Source of the DNA: Gonocerus acuteangulatus
Lineage: Eukaryota > Arthropoda > Insecta > Hemiptera > Coreidae
Assembly (NCBI GenBank): GCA_946811695.1
Contig: OX328124.1
Location: 55,620,603-55,684,602, forward strand
DNA: 64,000 nucleotides
Direction: 5' to 3'
The first letter of the stretch is position 1. Every line of letters starts with the position of its first letter. This document shows positions 44,181 to 55,298 of the stretch, piece by piece. The translations under genes were made by a program, and so were the position numbers. Under the pieces are notes generated by a model. It saw nothing but the letters and a program-made list of their open reading frames with translations, was not told the origin of the DNA and ran no database searches.

Positions 44181-45079
44181 GATCGCTTCACAAATTTGTT
44201 TATATAAAACCAGAAAGTAAACGTTTTTTAACTAATAAGCATATTTTAATGTAATTTACAAAAGAATAATAATTGTCAACAACAGGCCGGGACCATGCGC
44301 GAAGGTTATTAAGCAGCTTTTAGAAAGGTTATAAGCTTATTGGTATGGCCAAGAGGTAGTGTAACATAAAACAAGCTCTTTGAAAACAAGTCGTCACTAA
44401 AAGATTTTGTAAAGCATTCTTCTCGAACATATTTATTATTTATTTTTTAAGACATTCAATCAGCAAAACTAAAAAATATCTCTGAAGAGAACACACGAAT
44501 CATAGGGCTTATAAGCCAAATCGTGTTTTTGACAACTATTTGTCCTAATCAAAGAAATCAGATCAATACAGGTATTTTTCAGAGCTTTGACAAAATATCG
44601 TGATTGTTTGCTCTCTGGATTGCCCAAAGACAGCAGGTATAAAGAATCTGCAGGGACGTTATATTTGTATTGTCGTTGCTTCAAGGCAGTATCCACACGT
44701 TCCACCCTTTAACGGTTACCTGTATCAAGTCAGAAAGAAGGCCCTGCGGAAGATTGAATGAAACCCCCACACTGAGGGTGAATTTCTTAAGTGGAAGGAT
44801 TTGTTTTGCAATCAATCCTGCCTATAGTACACCCGATCATAGTAACCGATGAAAGAATGGGCTCTGATGGAGAAATTTAGTGAGCTGGTTACATTGGAGA
44901 ACCTATTATTCAATACAGTTTCAATTTCTGATTCCAACTTTCCTGCAAGATATATAAACGAAGGACCAGATTAGAACTTAAATCCCTCAAATGTTGCAGT
45001 CCCACTTCTTTATCCGCCGTTATGACAGTAGCCACCCGGGTGTGTGAGCCAATCGACGTCTATGTCAGTTGCTGATAAA
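44181..45079. other. INTS2 upstream region
   Basis: Should contain the INTS2 promoter; no TATA box or other core element stands out. A 78-codon - strand frame (44705-44469, MERVDTALKQRQYKYNVP...) has ordinary amino-acid composition and no simple repeats, but I do not recognise it. Confidence 0.4.
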
Positions 45080-45081
45080 TA

Positions 45082-45759
45082 CAGGGTGTCTATAAAAGAA
45101 CTCCGGGGTTTTAAGACAAAATATTTTAATAAAGTAAAAAACGTACATACATGTTTTATACATGATTAGAAAGCTTACATTTTCAAGATTTTTTAACAAC
45201 TTAGTAAAGTTCAATGTGAGCTCCGTTAGTGGCACGGCACACGTCGAAACGGTATTCTACCTCTTCCCATGTCCTGGCGAGCATGTCTGGGGGAACGGAC
45301 GCCACGCAATTCACTATTCGTTCCCTGAGATGGATAACATCTCGAATTTTCTCTGCATACACAAGATTCTTGATATGCCCCCAGAAGAAAAAGTCCAACG
45401 GAGTCATATCAGGGCTCCTTGGTGGCCATGGAATAGGTCCTTCCCTTCCAATCCACCTGTTACCGAAACGAGCGTCCAGTGACTCACGCACACGCAAACT
45501 GAAGTGTGGCGGCGCCCCATCTGCTCGCCCATTGCGTGGCGTCCGTTCCCCCAGACATGCTCGCCAGGACATGGGAAGAGGTAGAATACCGTTTCGACGT
45601 GTGCCGTGCCACTAACGGAGCTCACATTGAACTTTACTAAGTTGTTAAAAAATCTTGAAAATGTAAGCTTTATAATCATGTATAAAACATGTATGTACGT
45701 TTTTTACTTTATTAAAATATTTTGTCTTAAAACCCCGGAGTTCTTTTATAGACACCCTG
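45082..45759 (-). mobile_element. Foldback derivative of a Tc1/mariner-type element
   Basis: The ends CAGGGTGTCTATAAAAGAAC are flanked by TA at 45080 and 45760. The arms 45082-45310 and 45531-45759 are 229-bp inverted copies (one mismatch noticed, AGAAAG against ATAAAG). Each arm includes the end of a transposase gene, so the right end is a flipped copy of the left. The 220-bp loop carries more of the transposase. Confidence 0.93.
45201..45540 (-). pseudogene. Transposase C-terminal fragment in the foldback element
   Basis: Reads DGAPPHFSLRVRESLDARFG, PPRSPDMTPLDFFFWGHIKN and ERIVNCVASVPPDMLART, ending ATNGAHIELY. It holds the second catalytic block of a Tc1/mariner-superfamily transposase (DGAPPH and the P.L.F.WG motif). 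The N-terminal part and first catalytic Asp are missing; the frame upstream belongs to the inverted arm. Confidence 0.87.
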
Positions 45760-45776
45760 TATATTTCGCTTTCAAT

Positions 45777-46018
45777 CATGGGAGGGGCTGCAGCCCCCCC
45801 CCCTAAATCATTAAAAATGTGTCATAAAAACCTTAAAAATAAATTAAATGAGAGTACTTAGTTCAGAAAAAATAATGTTTTTGGGGTGTAATAGCGTTTT
45901 AATTGGCTAACTATTACAAGCCCTAGATTGTTAGTATTCCGTACCTCAAAATGCTGTCAGCCCTCCCCCCCGAAATTCTCCCAGCCCCCTCCAAAATTAT
46001 TTTCTATATACGCCCATG
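45777..46018. mobile_element. hAT-type MITE, 242 bp
   Basis: Flanked by exact CTTTCAAT duplications (45769-45776, 46019-46026). The right end is TATATACGCCCATG; the left end has lost GCGTATATAG and starts CATGGGAGGGG. The GGGGCTGCAGCCCC core and the AT-rich middle match the copies at 50731 and 52092. Confidence 0.87.
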
Positions 46019-46158
46019 CTTTCAATCAATTCTGATGTTAAGAATCGAGCCAAAATAAGTTTGTTCTGGCTGCGAACCAAGGTCACCTGACACACCAATG
46101 AGTATGAGGAACTTGAGGGCAGTAATAAAGTTTTTCAATTAGTAAACATTTGTAAAAG

Positions 46159-46369
46159 GAGGCCCGGTGGCCGTGAGTGATAAGGCATGAGCACCTAACA
46201 CTCTCTGCCAAGGATCCGTGGGTTCAATTCCCACTAGGGGGTGGTGGCTTTACTTTAGTAAAAGCCATCAACCCTCTCCCGACTAGAAAAGGGTGGTAAA
46301 CTATAGAGAACCCGTCCTAAAATTCTTAGTTAATTATAATGGCCGTTAAAATTAAATAAATAAATAAAA
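46159..46369 (+). repeat. tRNA-headed SINE with 11-bp target duplication
   Basis: Head GGTGGCCGTGAGTGATAAGG (A-box) and GGGTTCAATTCCCACT (B-box), then a body and a TTAAATAAATAAATA tail. Flanked by ATTTGTAAAAG at 46148-46158 and 46370-46380. Confidence 0.9.
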
Positions 46370-46559
46370 ATTTGTAAAAGCATATTTAGGATATATTGCT
46401 ATTGATAATTCAATCTCTGCGCAAATATTATAATGGGTACATACTGAGGCCAACTATTATTTAGCCACATTATGGACGTATCGAAGACTGGGAAGAATAC
46501 TGGTGTACCTCTGGTGTTTCATTAGCATATACACTATTTAGTAAAGCTCGACAAGCTGT

Positions 46560-46728
46560 AGCGAAAAGTGTTGTTTTTAGACTTTTTCAGGCAATTTTTT
46601 TAATTTTTCTCTCCGTAAGAACCATCCTCGTAGTTCAAGGAATATTATAAAAAAAGAATTAGCGAAATCGGTTCAGCTGTTCTCGAGATTTGTGCTTACC
46701 AACACATTTAGCGATTCATTTTTAGCGC
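46560..46728 (-). repeat. Helitron 5'-end unit, inverted fragment
   Basis: The complement of the 5' unit seen at 19454: AATTAGCGAAATCGGTTCAG, CTCGAGATTTG and CAACACATTTAGCGATTCAT, stopping where the HP2 hairpin module begins. Confidence 0.85.
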
Positions 46729-46757
46729 GGTTCCTCCCTCCCACATAGGGAGGAACC
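46729..46757. repeat. Hairpin module HP2
   Basis: GGTTCCTCCCT and AGGGAGGAACC form an 11-bp perfect stem around a 7-base loop. Same module at 54627, 54740 and 61000. It is always followed on one side by CCCGCTTATA and a segment with ACAATGAAACAATCCGG. Confidence 0.88.
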
Positions 46758-46876
46758 CCGCTTATAAGGTTGATACAATGAAACAATCCGGAAGTGCCGA
46801 CTAGAAAATTTCGCGTTTCAGAACCCCAAGAGACCGAAAATAACGGTGGTTCAAATTTGTATATATGTATATATTT

Positions 46877-46885
46877 ATTTATTTA

Positions 46886-46937
<52 letters not shown>
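46877..46937. repeat. (TA)n microsatellite in Helitron module
   Basis: A TA run between TTCAAATTTGTATATA and TTTGTCTGTTCGC. The same flanks enclose TA runs at 54452-54525, 54872-54935 and 61127-61199. Confidence 0.92.
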
Positions 46938-46942
<5 letters not shown>

Positions 46943-46977
46943 CTGTTCGCGGATTTATGGCTTCCCTGATGGTCCGA

Positions 46978-47065
46978 TTTTGATGAAAATGGCGCCGGTG
47001 GGGATCGAACCCACCATCTCCCGCTTATGAATCTAGCGCGCTAGCCACTAGACCACGGGAGACCC
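46978..47065 (-). repeat. tRNA-like SINE head
   Basis: On the - strand: GTCTCCCGTGGTCTAGTGGC (A-box) and GGGTTCGATCCCCACC (B-box). The anticodon stem does not pair properly and no matching acceptor stem forms, so it is not scored as a tRNA gene. It is embedded in a Helitron module and is close to the SINE head at 51250-51434. Confidence 0.65.
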
Positions 47066-47152
47066 CTACTTTCTTTAATATCTCGAAAAAGATTGAGAAT
47101 CTTGGTAAACGGAAGAATACCATTAGAAAGCTTATTAAATGCTCTAAAAAAA

Positions 47153-48061
47153 AATCCGTCACGCAGGAGCTGCATAACTAAGCACTTTCCTCAGAATTTG
47201 GGTAGTGTAGACTGCTTTCTAGAACAATTTACTTAAAATATCCTACATAAATAAAATAAAAAAATGAATAGTCCTCTTTTAAATTTGTAATGAGTAACTC
47301 ATCAATTATTAATTTGCTTCCAGAGTTATGTTTACACATGGTACCTATTACACTACGTAATAAATACAAAAAACCTCATATTATCGTATTTTGATCTAAT
47401 GCTGGAACAGGATACAGTCACTCTAGTGGTAGAAAGCGCTCCTTGCGGCGGCTTTGTGAACCTACGTCTGGCGGGCTTTTCTATTGAAATATATTACAAA
47501 TTAAACCCCCGCTTCCCGATTGACCGATTCAGCTCATTTTTACAACACTTCTTTCTCATCAGATACCCACGACGTATACCGCGTTTCGTTACAATACAGC
47601 AGAAATTACGACCGGTATGAGTATATTAGGAATTTGGGTCCAGAGTAAACCCCCCCTTCTAATGAACTGATTTAGTTTATTTTTACAACACAAATTTACC
47701 TGTGGATTACCACTACGAATACCGAGTTTCGTCTAAATATACCAAAACTCACGGCTGGTAGTGGCGAATTGGTATTGTGGGTCCGGACTAAACCCCCCCC
47801 CTTCTAATGAACCGATTTAGTTCATTTTTATATCTCAGTTTTCTCTCTATATTAGCACTACGAATACCAAGTTTCGTTGAAATATAACAAATATTACGGC
47901 TGACATAGTCAAATTAGTGTTTTGGGTTCGGGGTAAACCCCCTCCCTTCCGGTGGTCCGACTTTGGTGGTTAACGAACTCGTTCAATAGTTTGCTAATTG
48001 AATGCTATATACCAAGTTTCGTGACGAAAAAACAAAAACTCTGGCCGCTGTCGTGTTAACA

Positions 48062-48140
<79 letters not shown>

Positions 48141-48295
48141 CATATAATATATATAGATATATATATAAATTTTAACGGGGGTCATTTTCGGTGTCTACTA
48201 GGTAGGATCGATAAAGATTTGAAGACATTTTTCAAAAATTCCGTCATGAGTCCAACCCCAATAGCTACTTTCCTTCGGAGGAAAGTGCTAAAAGG
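47153..48295 (+). mobile_element. HINE/Helentron-like element, copy 3
   Basis: AGCACTTTCCTC at 47181-47192 and its complement at 48278-48289, internal units as in copies 1 and 2, and a long (TA)n run (48066-48150). It interrupts a Helitron module: flanks ATGCTCTAAAAAA and GGTTCTAATGAAAG are contiguous in the uninterrupted copy at 55468-55495, so this insertion is clean. Confidence 0.85.
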
Positions 48296-49243
48296 TTCTA
48301 ATGAAAGTTTTGATTAGGCGATGTCAATCAGAGAAATAAGAGCTTAAAACTTTAAAGTAATTGATTTCGCTTATTCGAACTTTTTCTTTTTATCTGTTTT
48401 TTATTCCTTGTTATTTTTTAATTGCTTATAGTTGGATAATGTATTTGAAAATAAAACAGGTTAAGAAAAATAAGAAAAACAATTTAATGTTAGAGATATG
48501 GATTTCCAAGATATAGCTTTATAACTGCCTAGCATCCTTCCTAGGGAGGGTGGTTTGTCTTTGATTTTGGTACTTAGAATTATGGGATACAGTTGAAACA
48601 TTTTCTGCATGTTCGAATTTTATCAACGCTAATATGTTGAAATTTTTGTTACGTTTAGAGTAAAGGAAGGGTTAGAATAAAATATTTTATTAACAGACAA
48701 AAAAAGTTTTGGTAACTTTGTATACTTTCGTTAGTATCTCGACAACCGTTGGCAATCTTGTGAAGCGGAAGATTACCATTCGAATGCTTACTAAATGCTC
48801 TACAAAAAAGGTTCTGAAGAAAGTTTTAATTAGGCGATGTCAATCGGGGAAATAAGTGCTTAAAACTTTAAATTATTTGATTTCGTTTATTCGAATGGTT
48901 CTTTTTGTCTGTTTTATTCCTTGTTATTTTTTAATTGCTTATAGTTGGATAATGTATTTGACAATAAAACTGGTTAGGTAAAATAACATAAACAATTTAT
49001 TGTTAGAAGTATAGATTTCCAGGATTCCAAGACCTTGTAACTAGCGGGACAGTTTCCAGTGGTAGCCGACCCTTCCAGGTAAGATTGTAAATCATGACCT
49101 TTCAAGACTTTACTACACACAGGAATGGCGTTAGTGACCTTAAGGGTTGACACGCCATTATAATAATTAATTTAAAAAAAAAAGACTGGTGGAACCAAAA
49201 TGCTTCTATTTTAATCTTTCCAAATTAGACTAGGGATATGAAC
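48296..49243 (-). repeat. Helitron internal modules
   Basis: Two successive copies of a module (about 48296 and 48796) with TTTTGATTAGGCGATGTCAA, TTATTCGAAC and TTGCTTATAGTTGGATAATG. Others lie near 21600, 21950, 55480 and 62084. AT-rich and without recognised coding. Confidence 0.7.
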
Positions 49244-49478
49244 GGAACCGCGCTAAGATGATGCAGTTCCTGCGAGACGGATTTTTTGAGTTCATAAGCT
49301 TGTAAGTACTCGTTTTATAGGCTTCTTGGGCTAGCAAAACGAATGAAACCATTTTCAAGGCGATAGCTTTAACCGTTTTCGAGAAAATTGGAAAAATACT
49401 TTTTGAATACCGTTTTTGTTTTGGGTACTTAGAATCATGGGATTCAGTTGAAACATTTTCTGCATGTTCTACTTTCAT
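49230..49478 (-). other. Recurrent short ORF, copy 2
   Basis: Begins MKVEHAENVSTESHDSKYPK and continues past the usual stop because HP1 follows directly (LMNSKNPSRRN...). Confidence 0.4.
49244..49270 (-). repeat. Hairpin module HP1
   Basis: GGAACCGC ... GCAGTTCC (+ strand reading), preceded by ACTAGGGATATGAAC. It is intact and paired as at 20599. Confidence 0.82.
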
Positions 49479-50730
49479 TAAAACTAATATGTAGAAATTT
49501 TTGTTACGTTTGGAGTTAAGGAAGGGTTAGAATAAAATATTTTATTAACAGACATAAAAAGTTTCTCCTATTCCGAGTTCTTTGGCATATTCCCTAGAGT
49601 TTTTAATTGCTTATAGTAGTCAAATGTATTTGTCAATAAAACAGGATACGTATAATTAGAATCAATATTTTGTTTGTTAGAATTCGAAGATGCCGTATGA
49701 ATATCTAGATTACAGTACTGGTGTTGATTTCGTTCTTTAGAATTATTCTTGGGATTCCCTATTTTCATCTGTTACCCATATTTTTTTATTGTTAGTAGGT
49801 TTTTCTTATTGATTATAGAATATAAATCTATTTGGCTATAAAACAGGATACGTAAAATTAGTGACAATATTTCGGAGATTTCTGAGCGAAATACTTTTAA
49901 GATTTTCTACCACCACGAAGGGCTTTTTTCCTCTATTTTTATCCACTAGATAGGCTTTATTTTGCATATTATTCTATATAAGTTTTATTCAGCAGGGGAT
50001 TCTGATGAAATGTCGTGTTTTTGCTGTGGATTTTAAATACGATGTATCTAAGATTGGATAACATTAGCGAGTCTACATAGTTAAGAACCGACGACGGAGG
50101 ATTACTTCTTGCTATGATTTAGTCTACATATGTATATTAAGTCCTAAATCCAAAAAATAAACTTCACAACGGTTAGATACTATGAGCGAATATGGCGGTT
50201 CAATGCCCGTAGAAGCAGAAGGTCCGCAGGAAGTTTACCTGCTAAGAGTTAATCCTCAAGAGCTGTAAATATACCCCAGGTATCTGCCGACACAAATACA
50301 AAGCCTAGGCGGAGAGCACCCCAAAAACACAGATCCAAACATAGGTTATATACTAAATATTCATAAAGACTACTTAGTTGTAAACCGATTCATCAATTAG
50401 CAATCAATAGTTTTCAACAAATGTTATATACTAAATATTGATAAAAAGTATTTAATTAGAAAAAAAACAATTTTCCACAAGACTTGTTTTTGGTCCATTT
50501 GTATCTACTCCATAGACTTAATTAGGTATATTATTCTATTTTAGTTGGGCAACTAAACTTTGTTTTATTTTGTTAAATAAAGTTTTTTTTCTTGACTTGT
50601 TATTCGTCAAGACTTTTATTTGTCTTTGTGTATTAACTAGATAGGTTTTATTCGGCATATTATTCTATATAGGGTATATTAGGCAGGGTATTCTTCTCAA
50701 TCTTGTGTACTTCTTCTTGATCCTTCTGTA

Positions 50731-50984
50731 CATGGGCGTATATAAAAACAATTTCGGGGGGGGGGGGGCTGAGACCATTTCCAGGGTATGGAATACTAAA
50801 TATTTAGAGCTTCGAATAGTTTTAGGCAACTAAAACGCTATTACACGTAAAATAAAATATGTTTTATGAACTAAGTGATCTTATTTAATTTATTTTTAAG
50901 GGTTTTACGAGAAGTTTTTATCATCAATTCAAAATTTCGGGAGGGGCTGCAGCCCCCTCAGCCCCCCCCTCATATACGCCCATG
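50731..50984. mobile_element. hAT-type MITE in left arm, 254 bp
   Basis: The ends are CATGGGCGTATATA and the complement of CATGGGCGTATATG. Exact 8-bp duplication CTTCTGTA (50723-50730, 50985-50992). Confidence 0.9.
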
Positions 50985-51249
50985 CTTCTGTATCCACTAG
51001 AAAGGCTTTATTAGGCATATTTTGTATTGATTTATAGACCTTTGCTTTAGAATGAGAGCCAGATTCTGTAATTTCCGCTTCTGTGTAAAAGTTAGCTACT
51101 GTCGGTGTCCCTGACGCCTTAATATCACTTTTATTCGAGATGATCGAGAGGATTTTGACAATTTTCACGAGATATATAAAAAAAATAAGTTTATTTCTTT
51201 TCTAAGCTTATCAAATGGCACTAGGGACATGAACGGAACCGCGCTAAGA

Positions 51250-51434
51250 TTTTTTTTTTTTTTTTTTTTACGGCGCATCTACATCTAGGTCATTAGCGCC
51301 GACATCCAGGGTCCAGCGAGGAATTTTACCAGCGAGCCGTGGGATGATAAAATTCCTGCCGGAGGTTGGGAATGGAACCCACCATCTCCCGCTTATGAAT
51401 CCAAAGCGCTAGCCATTAGACCACGGGAGACCCC
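51250..51434 (-). repeat. tRNA-like SINE with 13-bp target duplication
   Basis: Flanked by exact ACCGCGCTAAGAT (51237-51249, 51435-51447), so it inserted into an HP1 hairpin. On the - strand: head TCTCCCGTGGTCTAATGGC, B-box GGGTTCCATTCCC, body, then the tail GGCGCTAATGACCTAGATG ... GATGCGCCGT and an A run. Confidence 0.92.
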
Positions 51435-51472
51435 ACCGCGCTAAGATGCTGCAGTTCCTGCGAGTCGGACTT

Positions 51473-51788
51473 TTTTTTTTTTTTTTTTAATTTTTCTCTC
51501 CGTAAGAACCATCCTCGTAGTTCAAGGAATACTATAAAAAAAAAATTAGCGAAATCGGTTCAGTTGTTCTCGAGATTTGCGCTTACCAACACAGTTAACG
51601 ATTCATATTTATATAATAGATATACAAATACGTTAACTGTTAAAAATATTATAATTGAGAACATATGTTTTTATTTAATAATTAATTTGCGTTAAGGAAG
51701 TGAAAAAGACCCGAAAAGTGTTGTTTTTAGACTTTTTCAGGCAATTTTTTAAATTTTTCTCTCCGTAAGAACCATCCTCGTAGGTCAA
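51473..51788 (-). repeat. Helitron 5'-end units in the inverted-repeat loop
   Basis: Two partial inverted copies of the 264-bp 5' unit, reading out to ATATTTATATAATAGATATA near 51610. They lie between the SINE-interrupted and intact HP1 hairpins. Confidence 0.82.
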
Positions 51789-51814
51789 GGAATATTATAA
51801 AAGTCCGACTCGCA

Positions 51815-51841
51815 GGAACTGCAGCATCTTAGCGCGGTTCC
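51815..51841 (+). repeat. Hairpin module HP1
   Basis: GGAACTGC ... GCGGTTCC, intact; mirror partner of the SINE-interrupted copy at 51235-51460. Confidence 0.82.
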
Positions 51842-52091
51842 GTTCATGTCCCTAGTGCCATTTGATAAGCTTAGAAAAGAAATAAACTTATTTTTTTTAT
51901 ATATCTCGTGAAAATTGTCAAAATCCTGTCGAACATCTCGAATAAAAGTGATATTAAGGCGTCAGGGACACCGACAGTAGCTAACTTTTACACAGAAGCG
52001 GAAATTACAGAATCTGGCTCTCATTCTAAAGCAAAGCTCTATAAATCAATACAAAATATGCCTAATAAAGCCTTTCTAGAGGATACAGAAG

Positions 52092-52344
52092 CATGGGCGT
52101 ATATGAGGGGGGGGGCTGAGGGGGCTGCAGCCCCTCCCGAAATTTTGAATTGATGATGAAAACTTCTCGTAAAACCCTTAAAAATAAATTAAATAAGATC
52201 ACTTAGTTCATAAAACATATTTTATTTTACGTGCAATAGCGTTTTAGTTGCCTAAAACTATTCCAAGCTCTAAATATTTAGTATTCCATACCCTGGAAAT
52301 GGTCTCAGCCCCCCCCCCCGAAATTGTTTTTATATACGCCCATG
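52092..52344. mobile_element. hAT-type MITE in right arm, 253 bp
   Basis: The mirror copy of 50731-50984. Flanking duplications TACAGAAG and TACGGAAG differ at one base; the sequence duplicates the same insertion event, not an independent one. Confidence 0.9.
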
Positions 52345-54091
52345 TACGGAAGGATCAAGAAGAAGTACGCAAGATTGAGTAGAATACCCTGCCTAATATA
52401 GCCTATATAGAATAATATGCCGAATAAAACGTATCTAGGAAATACACAAGGACAAATAAAAGTCTTGACGAATAACAAGTCAAAAAAAAAACTTTATTTA
52501 ACAAAATAAAACAAAGTTTAGTTGCCCAACTACAATAGAATAATATACCTAATTAAGTCTACGGAGTAGACACAAATGGACCAAAAACAAGTCTTGTGGA
52601 ATATTGATTTTTTTCTAATTAAATACTTTTTATCAATATTTAGTATATAACCTTTGTTGAAAATTATTGATTGCTAATTGATGAATCGGTTTACAACTAA
52701 GTAGTCTTAAGTGCTCTCCGCCTAGGCTTTGTATTTGTGTCGGCAGATACCTGGAGTATATTTACAGCTCTTGAGGATTAACTCTTAGCAGGTAAATTTC
52801 CTGCGGCCCCATTGTGTTCTAGGGGCATTGAACCGCCATATACGCTCATAGTATCTAACCGTTGTGAAGTTTATTTTTTGGATTTAGGACTTAATATACA
52901 TATGTATACTAAATCATAGCAAGAAGTAATCCTCCGTCGTCGGTTCTTAACTATGTAGACTCGCTAATGTTATCCAATCTTAGATACATCGTATTTAAAA
53001 TCCTCAGCAAAAACACGACATTTCATCAGAATCCCCTGCTGAATAAAACTTATATAGAATAATATGCAAAATAAAGCCTATCTAGTGGATAAAAATAGAG
53101 GAAAAAAGCCGTTCGTGGTGGTAGAAAATCTTAAAAGTATTTCGCTCAGAAATCTCCGAAATATTGTCACTAATTTTACGTATCCTGTTTTATAGCCAAA
53201 TAGATTTATATTCTATAATCAATAAGAAAAACCTACTAACAATAAAAAACTATGGGTAACAGATGAAAATAGGGAATACCAAGAATAATTCTAAAGAACG
53301 AAATCAACACCAGTACTGTAATCTAGATATTCATACGGCATCATCGAATTCTAACAAACAAAATATTGATTCTAATTATACGTATCCTGTTTTATTGACA
53401 AATACATTTGACTACTATAAGCAATTAAAAACACTAGGGAATATGCCAAAGAACTCAGAGTAGGAGCCTCGACAGTTTCAAGACATTTGAAGGAAATCGA
53501 CAAATCCAAAGCTGACATTACTTCGCTTATTCAAAACTTTCTTTAGAACCTTTCTTGTAGACCATTTAGTAAGCTTTCGAATGGTAACCTTTCGCTTCCC
53601 AAGATTTTCAACCGTTTTCGAGATATTAAGAAATTATACGAAGTTCCCAAAACTTTTCATTATTTCTGACAACAGAAAATTGGTCTCATTTTACCTATCC
53701 TGTTTTACAAACACATACATTTTCCTTACAAATACAACATAAGAAATTAAAGAAATAAAAAGCAATAAAAAACCTAGGGAAAGAGACAAAAATTACAAAA
53801 AGAACGACAAAAACCCGTTCATAAGAACAAAACAGACGTATTTGAAGTTTTATGCATTTATTTCTCCGATTGACATAACCTAATCAAAAATAGTTTTAGA
53901 ATCATTTTTGTAGAGAATTTAGTAAGCTTTCAAATAGTTTCAATCCACTTACCACGATTTCCCAACCGTGTTCGAGATATTAATGAAAGTATACGAAGGT
54001 TTCCAAAACTTTTCATATCTGTTCATAAAATATTTTATTCTAACCCTTCCTTAACTCCAAACGTAACATAACTTTCAACATATTAGTTTTA

Positions 54092-54292
54092 ATGAAAGTA
54101 GAACATGCACATAATGTTTCAACTGAATCCCGTTATTCTAAGTACCCAAACCAAAAACGGTATTCAAAAACTATTTTTCCAATTTTCTCGACAACGGTTA
54201 AAGCTATCGCCTTGAAAATGGTTTTATTCGTTTTTCTAGCCCAAGAAGCCTATAAAACGAGTACTTACAAGCTTATGAACTCAAAAACGTAA
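54092..54292 (+). other. Recurrent 66-codon ORF, copy 3
   Basis: MKVEHAHNVSTESRYSKYPN ... YKLMNSKT. Differs from copy 1 at several residues but has the same length. Confidence 0.4.
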
Positions 54293-54451
54293 GCGTTACG
54301 ATTTTTTCTGCGCGAATTTCGCCCCAAACGCCATCTTCCAGTGGGCGGATTTTGCTGGTTAACGAACTTGACCTTTCAAATTGGACGACAGATTTTTGTA
54401 CCAAATTTCATCAAAATCGGACCATTCGTCTTCTATTTAGAGAGCGAACAG

Positions 54452-54500
<49 letters not shown>

Positions 54501-54626
54501 TATACATATATATATATATATATACAAATTTGAACCACCGTTATTTTCGGTTTCTAGGGGTTCTGAAACGCAAAATTTTCTAGTCGGCACTTCCGGATTG
54601 TTTCATTGTATCAACCTTATAAGCGG

Positions 54627-54655
54627 GGTTCCTCCCTATGGGGGAGGGAGGAACC
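54627..54655. repeat. Hairpin module HP2 (left of the mirror axis)
   Basis: GGTTCCTCCCT / AGGGAGGAACC stem, 7-base loop. Confidence 0.88.
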
Positions 54656-54739
54656 GCGCTAAAAAAGAATTAGCGAAATCGGTTCAGTTGTTCTCGAGAT
54701 TTGCACTTACCAACACATTTAGCGATTCATTTTTAGCGC

Positions 54740-54768
54740 GGTTCCTCCCTCCCCCATAGGGAGGAACC
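54740..54768. repeat. Hairpin module HP2 (right of the mirror axis)
   Basis: The same 11-bp stem. With the left copy it can also pair across the 84-bp spacer. Confidence 0.88.
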
Positions 54769-54868
54769 CCGCTTATAAGGTTGATACAATGAAACAATCC
54801 GGAAGTGCCGACTAGAAAATGTCGCGTTTCAGAACCCCTAGAGACCAAAAATAACGGTGGTTCAAATT

Positions 54869-54939
<71 letters not shown>

Positions 54940-55106
54940 CTGTTCGCTCTCTAGCTAGAAGACGAAAGGTCCGATTTTGATGAAATTTGGTACAAAAATC
55001 TGTCGTCCAATTTGAAAGGTCAAGTTCGTTAACCAGCAAAATCCGTCCACTGGAAGATGGCGTTTGGGGCGAAATTCGCGCAAAAAAATCGTAACGCTTA
55101 CGTTTT

Positions 55107-55298
55107 TTAGTTCATAAGCGTGTAAGTACTCGTTTTATATGCTTCTTGGGCTAGGAAAACGAATGAAACCATTTTCAAGGCGATAGCTTCAACCGTTTTC
55201 GAGAAAATTGGGAAAATAGTTTTTGAATACCGTTTTTGGTTTGGGTACTTAGAATCATGGGATTCAGTTGAAACATTTTCTGCATGTTCTACTTTCAT
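55107..55298 (-). other. Recurrent short ORF, copy 4
   Basis: MKVEHAENVSTESHDSKYPN ... stops three codons earlier than copies 1, 3 and 5 (TYTLMN). Confidence 0.4.

Larger units (their letters stand above)
49563..53470. repeat. Large inverted repeat: two arms of about 1.7 kb
   Basis: Left arm about 49563-51249 and right arm about 51789-53470 are inverted copies, separated by about 540 bp. Matching pairs include ORFs 49568-49768 / 53263-53463 and 50929-51168 / 51908-52153, and an hAT-type MITE in each arm. Divergence is low by eye. The loop holds a SINE insertion and Helitron 5' fragments. Confidence 0.9.

Noticed and set aside
46978..47065. tRNA gene
   Set aside because: A and B boxes are good, but the anticodon stem and acceptor stem do not pair. 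A close relative at 51250 is clearly a SINE.
49223..49243. CCCTAG next to HP1 as a definite Helitron 3' terminus
   Set aside because: Similarity between copies continues beyond the CTAG (into TAATTT, AAAG and TTAAAATAGAAG), so the terminus is not established there. The ends at 22512 and 23144 are better supported.
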